Origin: Robiginitalea biformata HTCC2501
GTDB taxonomy: Bacteria; Bacteroidota; Bacteroidia; Flavobacteriales; Flavobacteriaceae
DNA: 64,000 bases
NCBI RefSeq assembly: GCF_000024125.1
Contig: NC_013222.1
Location: 1,054,001 to 1,118,000, forward strand
Direction of reading: 5' to 3'
Shown here: one piece after another, positions 25,093 to 33,365 of the stretch
Layout: each line of letters begins with the position of its first letter
How positions within the stretch are numbered: position 1 is the stretch's first letter
The notes under the pieces: model-generated
The model's database searches: none
What the model was told of the DNA's origin: nothing
What the model saw: only the letters and a program-made list of their open reading frames with translations
Translations under genes and position numbers: made by a program

Positions 25093-25485
25093 ATGCCCAG
25101 TATATTTACGCGGATCATCCGGGGCGAATTACCCAGCTACCAGGTAGCCGAGGATGAGGCCCACCTGGCCTTTCTCGATGTCAACCCGAACAGCCGGGGA
25201 CATACGCTTTGCGTCCCCAAACAGGAAGTGGACAAGCTTACCGACCTGGACGCCGAGGCCTATGAAGCGTTGATGCGGTTTTCCCGCAAAGTAGCCCTGG
25301 GGATCGAAGCGGCCATCCCCTGTAAACGCGTGGGGCTCACCGTCATCGGCCTGGAGGTCCCGCACGTACACGTCCACCTGATCCCCCTCAACAGCATGGC
25401 GGATGCGACCTTTGGAAAAAAGGAAAAGCTAACCGAATCGGAATTTGAGGAAACGGCAGCAGCCATTCGCCGCCAGATCGGTTAG
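25093..25485 (+). CDS. HIT family hydrolase
   Basis: A 130-residue HIT protein (Hint/PKCI type). It starts MPSIFTRIIRGELPSY and has the triad HVHVHL near residue 98 with the catalytic histidine central. It hydrolyses nucleoside phosphoramidates or dinucleoside polyphosphates in the cytoplasm. An in-frame ATG lies 72 bases upstream, but the chosen start matches family N-termini. Confidence 0.93.
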   Translation: MPSIFTRIIRGELPSYQVAEDEAHLAFLDVNPNSRGHTLCVPKQEVDKLTDLDAEAYEALMRFSRKVALGIEAAIPCKRVGLTVIGLEVPHVHVHLIPLNSMADATFGKKEKLTESEFEETAAAIRRQIG

Positions 25486-25613
25486 TTGAAAGAAGGCTCC
25501 CCGGGCTTGGGAACCGCCCGCCCGGCTTCAGGTCTGGCCCCCCGGGCTTTAAAACAGATTCCCCAGGCATCAGGAATAGCCCTTCCAGGGAATAGCCAGG
25601 CCCTGCCAAAGGA

Positions 25614-25964
25614 TCAGAACAGGCCTTCCACATACATATACACCAGGGCGCCTACCAGGCAAATCCCCAGCAATACAAAGACGTAGAACGACGATTTGAA
25701 ATGGATACGGGCCCGCTCCGGGCGGACCGCTTTTTCGTAGTATTCCACGCTCCTGTCAATATCCTCCGTCCATTTTACCGGGTAAATCACATTTTTACAG
25801 GTGTTGCATTCCAGTTCCCGCGTGACTTCCGGGCTGATGCGGTGATACAGCCACCCAAATCGGTGTTTTTGGTAAAACCGCAGGGTCATATCCTGGTTAA
25901 AACACTCCGGGCAGTTGTTGCTCAGAGGCGCTTCCTTGATAACTACTTGCTTTTGTTTTCCCAT
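25614..25964 (-). CDS. Zinc-ribbon protein with C-terminal membrane anchor
   Basis: A 116-residue protein. Two CxxC pairs, NCPECF (about residue 19) and ECNTCK (about residue 50), should bind one zinc ion. A single transmembrane helix lies at the C-terminus (FYVFVLLGICLVGALVYMYV). It begins 2 bases after the stop of the histidine kinase gene, so the two are translationally coupled. The start is MGKQKQVV. No family name is known to me; the layout suggests a membrane-tethered zinc-ribbon accessory protein. The 128-base gap after it (25486-25613) holds only GC-rich degenerate sequence. Confidence 0.82.
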   Translation of the reverse strand: MGKQKQVVIKEAPLSNNCPECFNQDMTLRFYQKHRFGWLYHRISPEVTRELECNTCKNVIYPVKWTEDIDRSVEYYEKAVRPERARIHFKSSFYVFVLLGICLVGALVYMYVEGLF

Positions 25965-25966
25965 AG

Positions 25967-27115
25967 CTAATTCTTTATGCGCAGCGAGATTTGCATTACG
26001 GTGCCTTCCTTGCCGGAAGACAGCACTTTCACTTTCCCCTGGTGGTACTCCTCTACAATCCTGCGCACCAGGGAAAGTCCGAGGCCCCAACCGCGTTTTT
26101 TACTGGTAACCCCCGGGTCGAAGATTGTATTCCAGCGGGTTTTCGGGATGCCGTGGCCTGAATCGGTGATGAGTACATGCACCAGGGGCGGGTCCGGGGC
26201 GATCTCCAGGGAGATGTCCCCCTTGCCCTTCATGGCATCGATACCGTTTTTTACAATATTCTCAATGGTCCAGTGATACAGCGAGCGATTCAACAGCACC
26301 GGAAGGGATTCCGCCCGGGAGTGGAAGCTGAACCGGACCAGTTTGGAACTCCGCACCCGCAGGTAATCAAACGCGTTGCGCGTTTCTTCCACAATGTCGA
26401 GCGTCTCCAGGCGGGGCGTCGAGCCGATCTGGGAAAACCGCTCGGTAATGGTTTGCAGCCGGCCGATGTCCTTCTCGATCTCCGCGGTAATCTTCGGGTT
26501 GAGTTCCTCGGACTTCAGCAACTCATTCCAACCCAGCAGGGAGGTCAGGGGGGTCCCGATCTGATGGGCAGTTTCCTTGGCCATGCCCGCCCAGAGTTTA
26601 TTCTGTTCCGATGCCTTATTGGTCTTGAAAAAGAAGAAAATAACCGCGCCGAACAGGAAGATGATCAGGAGCAGGGCCACCGGGTAATATTTCAGCTTGT
26701 TGAGTACCTCGGAATTCCCGTAGTAAAGCGTGGCGAGCAACTCGCCTTCGTACTCGATGCGGATGGGCGTGTTTTCCGACCGGAATGTCGCAATCCGGCC
26801 CGCGATTTCCTCCTCGTCTTCCGGGGAGACGTCCGGCATGTTGTTGATCCGGTAGGAACCGTCCGAATTGACGAGGATCATCGGCGTACTCGTATTGTTC
26901 TGGAACACCCGCAGGTGCAGGTTTCCGAGTTCCTGCTCTTCCGAAAGCCGCAGGAGTTCGGATTGGGCCGTGGCCCATATCTCCATCTTGTTGCGCTCTT
27001 CTTCTTTGAATTTCCTGAAAAAGCTATTTGTGTTCCAAAGGATCAGGCTGACGATCACAAAGGACGTGATCAGCAGGATGGCGTTCAGGATTTTCTTTGG
27101 CGGATTGAATCGCAT
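25967..27115 (-). CDS. Membrane sensor histidine kinase
   Basis: A 382-residue kinase with two transmembrane helices (about 10-28 and 140-160) around a short periplasmic sensor. The phospho-acceptor histidine is in ETAHQIGTPLTSLLGWNELL; the N box is WTIENIVKNGIDAM, and the G boxes are DSGHGIP and GWGLGL. HQIGTPL is a less common variant of the HExxxPL acceptor motif. No response regulator lies next to it, so it is an orphan here. Coupled to the zinc-ribbon gene. Confidence 0.92.
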   Translation of the reverse strand: MRFNPPKKILNAILLITSFVIVSLILWNTNSFFRKFKEEERNKMEIWATAQSELLRLSEEQELGNLHLRVFQNNTSTPMILVNSDGSYRINNMPDVSPEDEEEIAGRIATFRSENTPIRIEYEGELLATLYYGNSEVLNKLKYYPVALLLIIFLFGAVIFFFFKTNKASEQNKLWAGMAKETAHQIGTPLTSLLGWNELLKSEELNPKITAEIEKDIGRLQTITERFSQIGSTPRLETLDIVEETRNAFDYLRVRSSKLVRFSFHSRAESLPVLLNRSLYHWTIENIVKNGIDAMKGKGDISLEIAPDPPLVHVLITDSGHGIPKTRWNTIFDPGVTSKKRGWGLGLSLVRRIVEEYHQGKVKVLSSGKEGTVMQISLRIKN

Positions 27116-27261
27116 GCCCCCTTGGCGGATTTTTTTGGTTTTCCGGGCAGTCTGCCGGTTGGCAACTCCACGCGGACCATTCGGTTAAATATAACTCAAT
27201 TTGGGCGGAAATGTTGTGGCGGGATCCCGGAGCGGGATTGCACATTCGATGTAATTTTACC

Positions 27262-27269
27262 TACCTTTG
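27262..27269 (+). promoter_or_regulatory. -7 box immediately before a start codon
   Basis: Perfect TACCTTTG box only 4 bases from the ATG at 27274. The expected transcription start would lie at or past the ATG, so the message would be leaderless or start further in. Confidence 0.5.
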
Positions 27270-27273
27270 CCCC

Positions 27274-28164
27274 ATGACCTCAGGCACCCTGTCACTCTTG
27301 CCGGAAGACTTGGAAACACGGGAGTTACACGCGTTTTTACTCGGTGCGGTAGCCCCGCGTCCCATCGCCTTTGCAAGCACGGTGGATGCCGGGGGAACCC
27401 CCAACCTGGCGCCGTTCAGTTATTTCAATGTTTTCGGGACCAACCCGCCGGTGCTCATCTTTTCGCCGGCCAGGCGCGTCCGGGACAATACGGTAAAACA
27501 CACGTTGCTGAATGCCGAAAAGACCCGGGAGGTGGTCGTCAATATGGTGTCCTATGAAATGGTACAGCAGATGTCCCTGGCGAGCACGGAATACCCGGAA
27601 GGGGTGAACGAATTTGAAAAGGCGGGGTTTGGCATGGTGCCTTCCGATTTGGTGAAACCCTACCGGGTGGCCGAAGCCCCGGCCCAGTTTGAGTGCCGGG
27701 TAACCCGGATCATGCCGTTGGGTGAAGGGGGAGGCTCCGGGAACCTGATATTCTGCGAGGTGGTCAAAATCCACCTGAAAAAAAATATATTGTCCCCTCC
27801 GGGATTGCCCGATCCCAAGAAAATGGACCTGGTGGCCCGTTTGGGGGGAAACTGGTACAGCCGGGCAGCTGCCGGGCTTTTTGAAGTCCCGAAGCCGCTG
27901 TCGAGCCTCGGCATAGGGGTAGACGCCATCCCGGAACCCATACGGCTCAGCAAGGTGCTGACCGGCAACGACCTCGGAAGGCTTGGCAACGTGGAAAAAC
28001 TGCCGGATGCCGCCGAGGTCAGCGCCTTTGTTTCCTCGGACGTCAACGCCCGTAAAGTAATCAGCGCCCGGGATACCGAGGCGCTGCACCGCAGGGCACA
28101 GCAATACCTGGAAGGCGGGGACGTCCATACCGCGTGGAAGTTGTTGTTGGCTGGACTGGAATGA
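27274..28164 (+). CDS. Flavin reductase-like (FMN-binding) protein
   Basis: A 296-residue protein with an N-terminal FMN-binding split barrel (ELHAFLLGAVAPRPIAFAST, GTPNLAPFSYFNVFG), as in flavoredoxin and DIM6/NTAB proteins. A C-terminal helical extension of about 100 residues is typical of this flavobacterial subgroup. It probably reduces or binds FMN as a partner of an oxygenase. The start may be TTG 27298 instead of ATG 27274 because the promoter overlaps the first codon. The end carries a repeat-like LLLAGLE. Confidence 0.82.
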   Translation: MTSGTLSLLPEDLETRELHAFLLGAVAPRPIAFASTVDAGGTPNLAPFSYFNVFGTNPPVLIFSPARRVRDNTVKHTLLNAEKTREVVVNMVSYEMVQQMSLASTEYPEGVNEFEKAGFGMVPSDLVKPYRVAEAPAQFECRVTRIMPLGEGGGSGNLIFCEVVKIHLKKNILSPPGLPDPKKMDLVARLGGNWYSRAAAGLFEVPKPLSSLGIGVDAIPEPIRLSKVLTGNDLGRLGNVEKLPDAAEVSAFVSSDVNARKVISARDTEALHRRAQQYLEGGDVHTAWKLLLAGLE

Positions 28165-28168
28165 AGCA

Positions 28169-28219
28169 GGCAGGGCTGGAATAGGTTCAGGCAAGGCTGC
28201 AACAGGCAAAGCTGCCACA
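28169..28219 (+). repeat. Degenerate 15-bp repeat cluster
   Basis: GGCAAGGCTGCAACA and GGCAAAGCTGCCACA are adjacent, with a related 21-base copy in front. The cluster sits in the 169-base gap after the flavin reductase gene and has no visible promoter or terminator role. Confidence 0.45.
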
Positions 28220-28333
28220 GGGACGGACTAGGTTATAACAGGTGTAAGCAGGGACATAAAGCGGAAGAATACCGGGTTTGGTACCCGGCCCATTAAATCG
28301 AATAGAAATTTACAATTAATACAAGCGAGACGC

Positions 28334-28711
28334 ATGGAGATTCAAGGAACCATCAAAGTAATCGAGGAAACCAAAACATACGGAAGCAATGGCTTCCGCA
28401 AGCGGGAAATGGTAGTAACCACGGACGAACAGTACCCGCAGCACCTGCTGGTGGAATTTGTACAGGACAAGACCAACCTGCTGGACAAGTTCCAGGTAGG
28501 CCAGCAAGTCAAGGTAAGCATCGACCTGCGCGGTCGGGAATGGGTAAGCCCGCAGGGCGATACCAAGTATTTCAATTCCATCCAGGGCTGGCGCATCGAG
28601 AACCTTCAGGAAGCGACCCCGGGCGATGACATTCCCCCGGTACCCCCGGCCGATGCCTTTGAGCCGGCGGACAACCTCAAGGAAGAGGATTACGACGACC
28701 TGCCGTTTTAA
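28334..28711 (+). CDS. DUF3127 protein
   Basis: A 125-residue protein. Residues 1-95 form an OB-fold-like beta barrel (GTIKVIEETKTYGSNGFRKR, then QVKVSIDLRGREW and FNSIQGWRIE), the DUF3127 pattern. This family is Bacteroidota-specific and looks like single-stranded DNA-binding proteins. The acidic tail (ADNLKEEDYDDLPF) copies the style of SSB C-termini, including a terminal DDLPF close to the DDIPF peptide. A DNA-repair or replication role is plausible. Confidence 0.85.
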   Translation: MEIQGTIKVIEETKTYGSNGFRKREMVVTTDEQYPQHLLVEFVQDKTNLLDKFQVGQQVKVSIDLRGREWVSPQGDTKYFNSIQGWRIENLQEATPGDDIPPVPPADAFEPADNLKEEDYDDLPF

Positions 28712-28744
28712 GGGATATCGGCGCCGGGCCCACCCGGCACAACC

Positions 28745-30124
28745 ATGTCAGTTACCCGGACAATAGAGGCTCTTTTCAGGCGGTTTTTACCGTCCCCCTT
28801 CGCCATTGCTGTTATCCTCAGCCTGCTGGCGCTTTTTTTGGGAGGAGTGTTTGGGGTTTACCCGGACGGGACCAACAACTGGGCGGGAACGCTCAGGGCC
28901 TGGGAATCCGGGCTATGGAACCGCAACCTGCTCGTATTTGCCTACCAGATGATGCTCATCCTGGTATTGGGCCATGTCCTGGTACTCAGCGCGCCTGCCG
29001 AAAAGTTGCTATCCGCTCTGACCGCCCGGGCAGGCAATGCGGCCGGGGCCGCCCTGCTGGTGGCCTCCACCACGATGCTCGTTTCCTTCTTCAACTGGGG
29101 CCTTGGCCTGATCTTCGGGGCCCTGCTCGCCCGAAAGGTGGGGGAACACGCCCGGGACAGGGGCATCCCGATCAATTATCCGCTTATTGGTGCCTGCGGG
29201 TATCTCGGGCTGATGGTCTGGCACGGGGGTATCAGCGGTTCTGCCCCCATCAAAGCCAGTGAACCCGGACATATCCACAACCTGCTGGAGGGCATCCTGC
29301 CCGACGCATCCCTGGCGGCCCTTCCCGGCAGCATCCCAACCTCGGAGACGGTTTTCGGCCCCTGGAACCTCGGTATTTTCCTGGTGGTCTGGTTGGTTGT
29401 CAGCGGTCTGGCATACTGGCTGGGACGCACCACCCGGACAGGCCCTGTGGAACTGCCTCAGAGCGTATCCGAAGCGGAAACCGAGTCGGACCCGCAACAG
29501 GACGGGGACCGGGCAGACCGATCCCCGTGGCTGAGTCGTTTATTTGCGGCACTCGTTTTGGCTGCATTCCTGCTGCAGTACCTGCCGCAGCTCAGGCAAC
29601 TAAACCTGACCCCGGACATGCTGAATTTTTTTATGTTCGGGCTTGCCCTGCTCCTGCACGGCAACTTTCGGAATTTCCTGAGGGCAGTTGAAACGGCCAT
29701 CGGTGATACGGCTGGGATCCTCATCCAGTTCCCGCTCTATTTCGGGATCATGGGCATCATGACGGAGTCCGGGCTTATCCATCGTGTTTCGGACTTTTTT
29801 ATCGCTGTCAGCACCCAGCGGAGTTTCCCGTTGTTCACGTTTTTCAGCGCCGGACTGGTGAATCTGTTTGTCCCCAGCGGGGGCGGACAATGGGCAGTAC
29901 AGGGGCCCATCATCCTACAGGCGGCCCTGGAATTGAAAGTGCCACTGGAAAAGGCTTTGATGGCCCTGGCATACGGGGACCAGCTTACGAATATGCTCCA
30001 GCCATTCTGGGCCCTGCCCTTACTCGGGATCACCCGGTTGAAGGCCCGGGAAATCCTGCCTTTTACCCTCCTGTTTATGTGTGCTGCCGGTGGCATCTAC
30101 CTGGCCGGGCTGTTGATTTGGTGA
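28745..30124 (+). CDS. Short-chain fatty acid transporter (AtoE family)
   Basis: A 459-residue membrane protein with about eleven helices. It matches the AtoE/short-chain fatty acid uptake family: SPFAIAVILSLLALFLGG at the N-terminus, GYLGLMVWHGGISGSAPIKA in the middle and VPSGGGQWAVQGPI near residue 380. It should take up short-chain fatty acids such as butyrate. Separate from any ato catabolic genes in this window. Confidence 0.88.
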   Translation: MSVTRTIEALFRRFLPSPFAIAVILSLLALFLGGVFGVYPDGTNNWAGTLRAWESGLWNRNLLVFAYQMMLILVLGHVLVLSAPAEKLLSALTARAGNAAGAALLVASTTMLVSFFNWGLGLIFGALLARKVGEHARDRGIPINYPLIGACGYLGLMVWHGGISGSAPIKASEPGHIHNLLEGILPDASLAALPGSIPTSETVFGPWNLGIFLVVWLVVSGLAYWLGRTTRTGPVELPQSVSEAETESDPQQDGDRADRSPWLSRLFAALVLAAFLLQYLPQLRQLNLTPDMLNFFMFGLALLLHGNFRNFLRAVETAIGDTAGILIQFPLYFGIMGIMTESGLIHRVSDFFIAVSTQRSFPLFTFFSAGLVNLFVPSGGGQWAVQGPIILQAALELKVPLEKALMALAYGDQLTNMLQPFWALPLLGITRLKAREILPFTLLFMCAAGGIYLAGLLIW

Positions 30125-30139
30125 GGGATTGTACCTTTG
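30113..30139 (+). promoter_or_regulatory. Promoter of aat
   Basis: TTG at 30113-30115 and TACCTTTG at 30132-30139, 16-base spacer. It rules out the upstream ATG at 30137 as a start. Confidence 0.45.
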
Positions 30140-30235
30140 CAAGGAGTAATAAAGGGCCCTTTTGTACCGGTTCTTGCTTGTTGCATGGGCGGGCTCAAAA
30201 ACCCCATTTATTTAAACCCAAACTCCCTGGTAAAA

Positions 30236-30916
30236 ATGCCCCCATCCCACGCACCTGTCCCGTATCTGGGTAATGCCCTGGTATTTCCCCCGGCCCGCAG
30301 CGCCGGCCCGGACGGGCTTCTGGCCATGGGGGGCGACCTGAAACCGGAGCGGCTCATGCTGGCATACCGTTCGGGGATTTTCCCCTGGTTTAGCGATGAT
30401 TCCCTGATCCTGTGGTGGAGCCCGGACCCCCGGATGGTCCTGTTTCCGGATGAGCTCCGAATAACCAGGAGCATGCGTCGAATTATAGGGAAGAAAACCT
30501 TTCGGATAACCAAAAACCAATGCTTCGCGGAGGTGATATCCGCCTGTGCAGAAACTTCCAGAAAGGGCCAGGACGGTACGTGGATTACCCCGGGGATGGA
30601 GGCGGCCTACATCCGCCTTCACGAGGCCGGGAATGCCGTCTCCTATGAAGCCTGGCAGGGAAGCGAACTCGTTGGCGGCCTCTACGGGGTGGACCTGGGG
30701 GAAGTATTCTGCGGGGAAAGCATGTTTACGCGCGTATCCAACGCCTCCAAGGCCGCATTTATCCATATGGTAAGGGAGCTGGAGGAGAAGAATTACCGTC
30801 TGATAGACTGCCAGGTGCATACGCCCCACCTGGAAAGCCTGGGCGCCCGACTCGTCTCGCGGGCGCAATTCCTGAACCTCCTAAAGGGAGAGGACCAGGG
30901 TCATGGTAAAGAATAA
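30236..30916 (+). CDS. aat: Leucyl/phenylalanyl-tRNA--protein transferase
   Basis: A 226-residue Aat. It contains GLLAMGGDL near the N-terminus, AYRSGIFPWF with the WWSPDPRMVL segment, and the core VGGLYGVDLGEVFCGESMF. Aat adds Leu or Phe to proteins with N-terminal Lys or Arg, making them substrates of ClpS-ClpAP. An upstream ATG (30185) adds 17 residues, but the 30236 codon follows a TAAAA context and gives the family length. The last 36 bases overlap the convergent DUF2490 gene. Confidence 0.93.
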   Translation: MPPSHAPVPYLGNALVFPPARSAGPDGLLAMGGDLKPERLMLAYRSGIFPWFSDDSLILWWSPDPRMVLFPDELRITRSMRRIIGKKTFRITKNQCFAEVISACAETSRKGQDGTWITPGMEAAYIRLHEAGNAVSYEAWQGSELVGGLYGVDLGEVFCGESMFTRVSNASKAAFIHMVRELEEKNYRLIDCQVHTPHLESLGARLVSRAQFLNLLKGEDQGHGKE

Positions 30917-31594
30917 TTCATGCCCGCCGGTATGCGTAAAGTCCTCCCGCCGGTATTCCGTCCCGAGTTCTGTACGGACGCCATCCGCTGCCAGGTAACC
31001 CAGCTCCGCCCCGGCCCGGACATCCCATTCGGTAGACTGCGACCTCGAGACGCTCAGCAACTGCTCCAGGGTGCCTACCCAATACCACTCGCCCACATCG
31101 GTTCGCTCCCCTTGCAACGGGCCGTCGAACGCCAGCCGATACCGGAACCTGTGGACGGTCTGATCCGGGAAGATACGCTGTTCGGATCGCAGGCGGTGGC
31201 CGATCCGGATGACGCGGGGCCGAAAAGTGCGGTTGTATTGCTGGGTGAGCCTAATTTCGTTGGTACGGTCCGGTTCAAAAGGTTTTCTGAACCGGTATTG
31301 TATCCCGAGGCCAACGCTTTGGTTCCCTAAAAAAGCGACCGAAGTGAACAGGGCCAGGTCTACCTGGCGGCCCTGCAGCTCGGCGGCCCCGTTCCGTGAA
31401 TAATACATGCGGTGGCCTGCCGAAACGTTTTGGGAGAATCCCTTGCCGAGGGAGTAATTCAGGTTGACGGCAGGCTCCAGATAGCCGGTAAATTCTCCCT
31501 GTCCCCATACCAGCGGGCCAACTGCCAGGAAACCGAGACGGATCGCCAACCGACAAAGTATCCGGGGGGTAAAACGAAGTGGTGGTTTGCTCAT
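30881..31594 (-). CDS. DUF2490 outer-membrane barrel-like protein
   Basis: A 237-residue protein with a signal peptide (cleavage near VWGQ, residue 31). Alternating beta-strands (YLEPAVNLNYSLGKGFSQNV, LALFTSVAFL, EIRLTQQYN) end in an aromatic-type C-terminus, as in DUF2490 proteins of Bacteroidota, likely small outer-membrane barrels. Function unknown. It follows the PepSY-like gene by 53 bases and is the last gene of a minus-strand run. Confidence 0.78.
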   Translation of the reverse strand: MSKPPLRFTPRILCRLAIRLGFLAVGPLVWGQGEFTGYLEPAVNLNYSLGKGFSQNVSAGHRMYYSRNGAAELQGRQVDLALFTSVAFLGNQSVGLGIQYRFRKPFEPDRTNEIRLTQQYNRTFRPRVIRIGHRLRSEQRIFPDQTVHRFRYRLAFDGPLQGERTDVGEWYWVGTLEQLLSVSRSQSTEWDVRAGAELGYLAADGVRTELGTEYRREDFTHTGGHELFFTMTLVLSL

Positions 31595-31647
31595 GCTGGC
31601 GATATCCGTTTATCAGGTATGTTATATGAGATCCAAAGCCGCAACCG

Positions 31648-32250
31648 TCAATAGAGGACGTGATTGTAATTCGGCGGCAAAGATTCCCGGATGCGCAATA
31701 GCCGGCCTTCGCTGTCGTACAGGAATTCATAGTGGGCCAGTCCGGAATCCTGGCGGGTCTGGATAACGAGTTCGTACCGGATTTCCGGCAAGAGCAGGTT
31801 TTGGAAGGCGTTTTTCAGGGTTTGGGTATCCGATTCGAAGGAAGCCCGGGGATACTGCTGCTGTATTTTTCGTACCCGGTACCGGCCGTAGGTTCCTTTG
31901 AGGTGGGCCTGAATGGCTTCCAGGGTTTCATTGGGGATATCAACCGGCCTGATACGGACTTCTGCATCCTCTAGCTCACCTTCCGGGGTAAACTCAATGC
32001 TGTAGTGAAGTCGCCGGTGTTTGAATTTCATTTCAAAACTGCTGCGGGCCGAGTCGATTTCCTTGTAGTACCTCAGGCGCCTGACACCTTCCAGGTAAGG
32101 TTCCATCACCTCCCGGGCCGACTCCGGGAACTGGGCTTTTCGGATACGGAATTCGCGCTCCTGTTTTTGTTGGGCGCTGGCGGGGGCAAGAGCAAGCAGC
32201 AGGATGAAAACGAAAGCCTGAAGCCTTCCGGATGAATTAAACCTGGTCAT
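31648..32250 (-). CDS. Secreted protein with PepSY-like repeats
   Basis: A 200-residue protein with a signal peptide (cleavage near PASAQQ, residue 27). Two repeats of about 80 residues are visible, each starting with a Pro-spaced helix and followed by beta strands (LRYYKEIDSARSSFEMKFKH then LHYSIEFTPEGELEDAEVRI). The second repeats as LVIQTRQDSGLAHYEFLYD. This matches beta-lactamase-inhibitor-like PepSY-like proteins. Its start overlaps the end of tag by 14 bases. Confidence 0.7.
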   Translation of the reverse strand: MTRFNSSGRLQAFVFILLLALAPASAQQKQEREFRIRKAQFPESAREVMEPYLEGVRRLRYYKEIDSARSSFEMKFKHRRLHYSIEFTPEGELEDAEVRIRPVDIPNETLEAIQAHLKGTYGRYRVRKIQQQYPRASFESDTQTLKNAFQNLLLPEIRYELVIQTRQDSGLAHYEFLYDSEGRLLRIRESLPPNYNHVLY

Positions 32251-32800
32251 ATCGGAAACATGTTACTTCGTGGTCGTTAACCATGCCGGTAGCCTGCATG
32301 TGCGCGTACACCACCGTGGAGCCCACGAATTTAAACCCCCTGCTTTTGAGGTCCTTGCTCAACTTGTCGGAAAGGGGGGTGGTAGCCGGGGCTTCCTTGT
32401 AGTTTTTTACCGCGTTGCGAATGGTCTTGCCATCCGTAAAGCCCCAGATATACTCGCTGAAACTCCCGAATTCTTCCTGGACCTCCATAAAGGCCCGGGC
32501 GTTGGAAACGGCTGCGCGGACCTTCAGGCGGTTCCGGATAATACCCGGGTCGGCCAGCAATTCGGCGATTTTGTCTTCACCGTAAAAAGCAATCCGCCGG
32601 TAGTCGAACGCGTCGAACACCCGGCGGAAATGCGCTCTTTTTTTCAGGACCGTAATCCAGCTGAGCCCTGCCTGGAAGGTCTCCAGGGTCAGGAATTCAA
32701 ACAGTTTTCGGTCGTCCCTTACCGGTACGCCCCATTCTTCATCGTGGTAGGTAACGTAGAGCGGATCGCCCAGGCACCAACCACATCGGTGTTTCTCCAT
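32237..32800 (-). CDS. tag: DNA-3-methyladenine glycosylase I
   Basis: A 187-residue Tag enzyme. The start MEKHRCGWC places the zinc-binding cysteines at residues 6 and 9; C-terminal His and Cys zinc ligands lie in VNDHEVTCFRYD. The pocket segment YHDEEWGVP is typical. It removes 3-methyladenine from alkylated DNA. A longer in-frame upstream start exists but does not match the family N-terminus. Confidence 0.95.
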   Translation of the reverse strand: MEKHRCGWCLGDPLYVTYHDEEWGVPVRDDRKLFEFLTLETFQAGLSWITVLKKRAHFRRVFDAFDYRRIAFYGEDKIAELLADPGIIRNRLKVRAAVSNARAFMEVQEEFGSFSEYIWGFTDGKTIRNAVKNYKEAPATTPLSDKLSKDLKSRGFKFVGSTVVYAHMQATGMVNDHEVTCFRYDQV

Positions 32801-32840
32801 ATGTGCAAGAAACGGAAAAAACGGGTACCGGTCAACGGGG

Positions 32841-33197
32841 TCATGAACGGGATAGCTCCCCGGCTTCCATGGCCTGGTCCAGTCGGGCTTCCACCCGGGG
32901 CATGAAGCGGAAGAACTTCCCTCCGTCTGCCCGCTCAAGGGTCACCCAGGTTTCGCCGTTGCGGCTGGTCTGCCCAACCACGACGACTTCCATGCCCTGG
33001 AGCCGGTTGAAATCGGCAATCGCCCCACGTTTGATAATGAAATTTTTACGGGGAAAGTCAATGTGGTCATAGCCGTGGGCATCGGCCTGGCCGAGGACCA
33101 GTGTACTGCCTTCCCGGACGTCTGATTGTTGTGCCTGGGCCGAAAACCCAGCAAAAAGCAGCGCCGCAATTGTCAATATGAAATTTTTAGCTCTCAT
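32841..33197 (-). CDS. Small secreted protein of unknown function
   Basis: A 118-residue protein with a signal peptide (cleavage near SAQAQQ, residue 22). The mature part has a basic beta-rich core (YDHIDFPRKNFIIKRGAIAD, then VVVVGQTSRNGETWVTLE). It is likely a small periplasmic beta-barrel or SH3-like domain; no family is recognised. A minus-strand -7 box TAACTTTG (33226 to 33219) lies before it, which rules out an in-frame start at 33221. The gene heads a run with tag, the PepSY-like gene and DUF2490. Confidence 0.7.
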   Translation of the reverse strand: MRAKNFILTIAALLFAGFSAQAQQSDVREGSTLVLGQADAHGYDHIDFPRKNFIIKRGAIADFNRLQGMEVVVVGQTSRNGETWVTLERADGGKFFRFMPRVEARLDQAMEAGELSRS

Positions 33198-33248
33198 AAA
33201 ATGGACATTTAGGATTATCAAAGTTAATTATTGCGAATATATTAAAAT

Positions 33249-33332
33249 GATAGTAATACTATCGTTAAATAATAGTTAAACCCATATTTGTTGAGAGTTG
33301 TACTATTATATTTGAACAAAATTTGGATAGTA
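33249..33332 (+). promoter_or_regulatory. Candidate TetR operator sites
   Basis: Perfect inverted repeat GATAGTA / TACTATC with a 1-base centre at 33249-33263. Related half-sites TACTATT (33301) and GATAGTA (33326) lie beside the two promoter boxes of the TetR operon. The spacing suggests an autoregulated operator cluster between divergent genes. Confidence 0.55.
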
Positions 33333-33349
33333 GCGGATGGTTATCTTTG
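33287..33349 (+). promoter_or_regulatory. Tandem promoters of the TetR-ABC operon
   Basis: First: TTTG at 33287-33290, 16-base spacer, TATATTTG at 33307-33314. Second: TTTG at 33322-33325, 16-base spacer, TATCTTTG at 33342-33349. Both have good Bacteroidota -33/-7 elements. Confidence 0.55.
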
Positions 33350-33365
33350 ATATAAGAATCGCAAT

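Noticed and set aside
28169..28219. CRISPR-like repeats
   Set aside because: Units are short (15 bases), directly adjacent without spacers and imperfect; no cas genes occur in the window.
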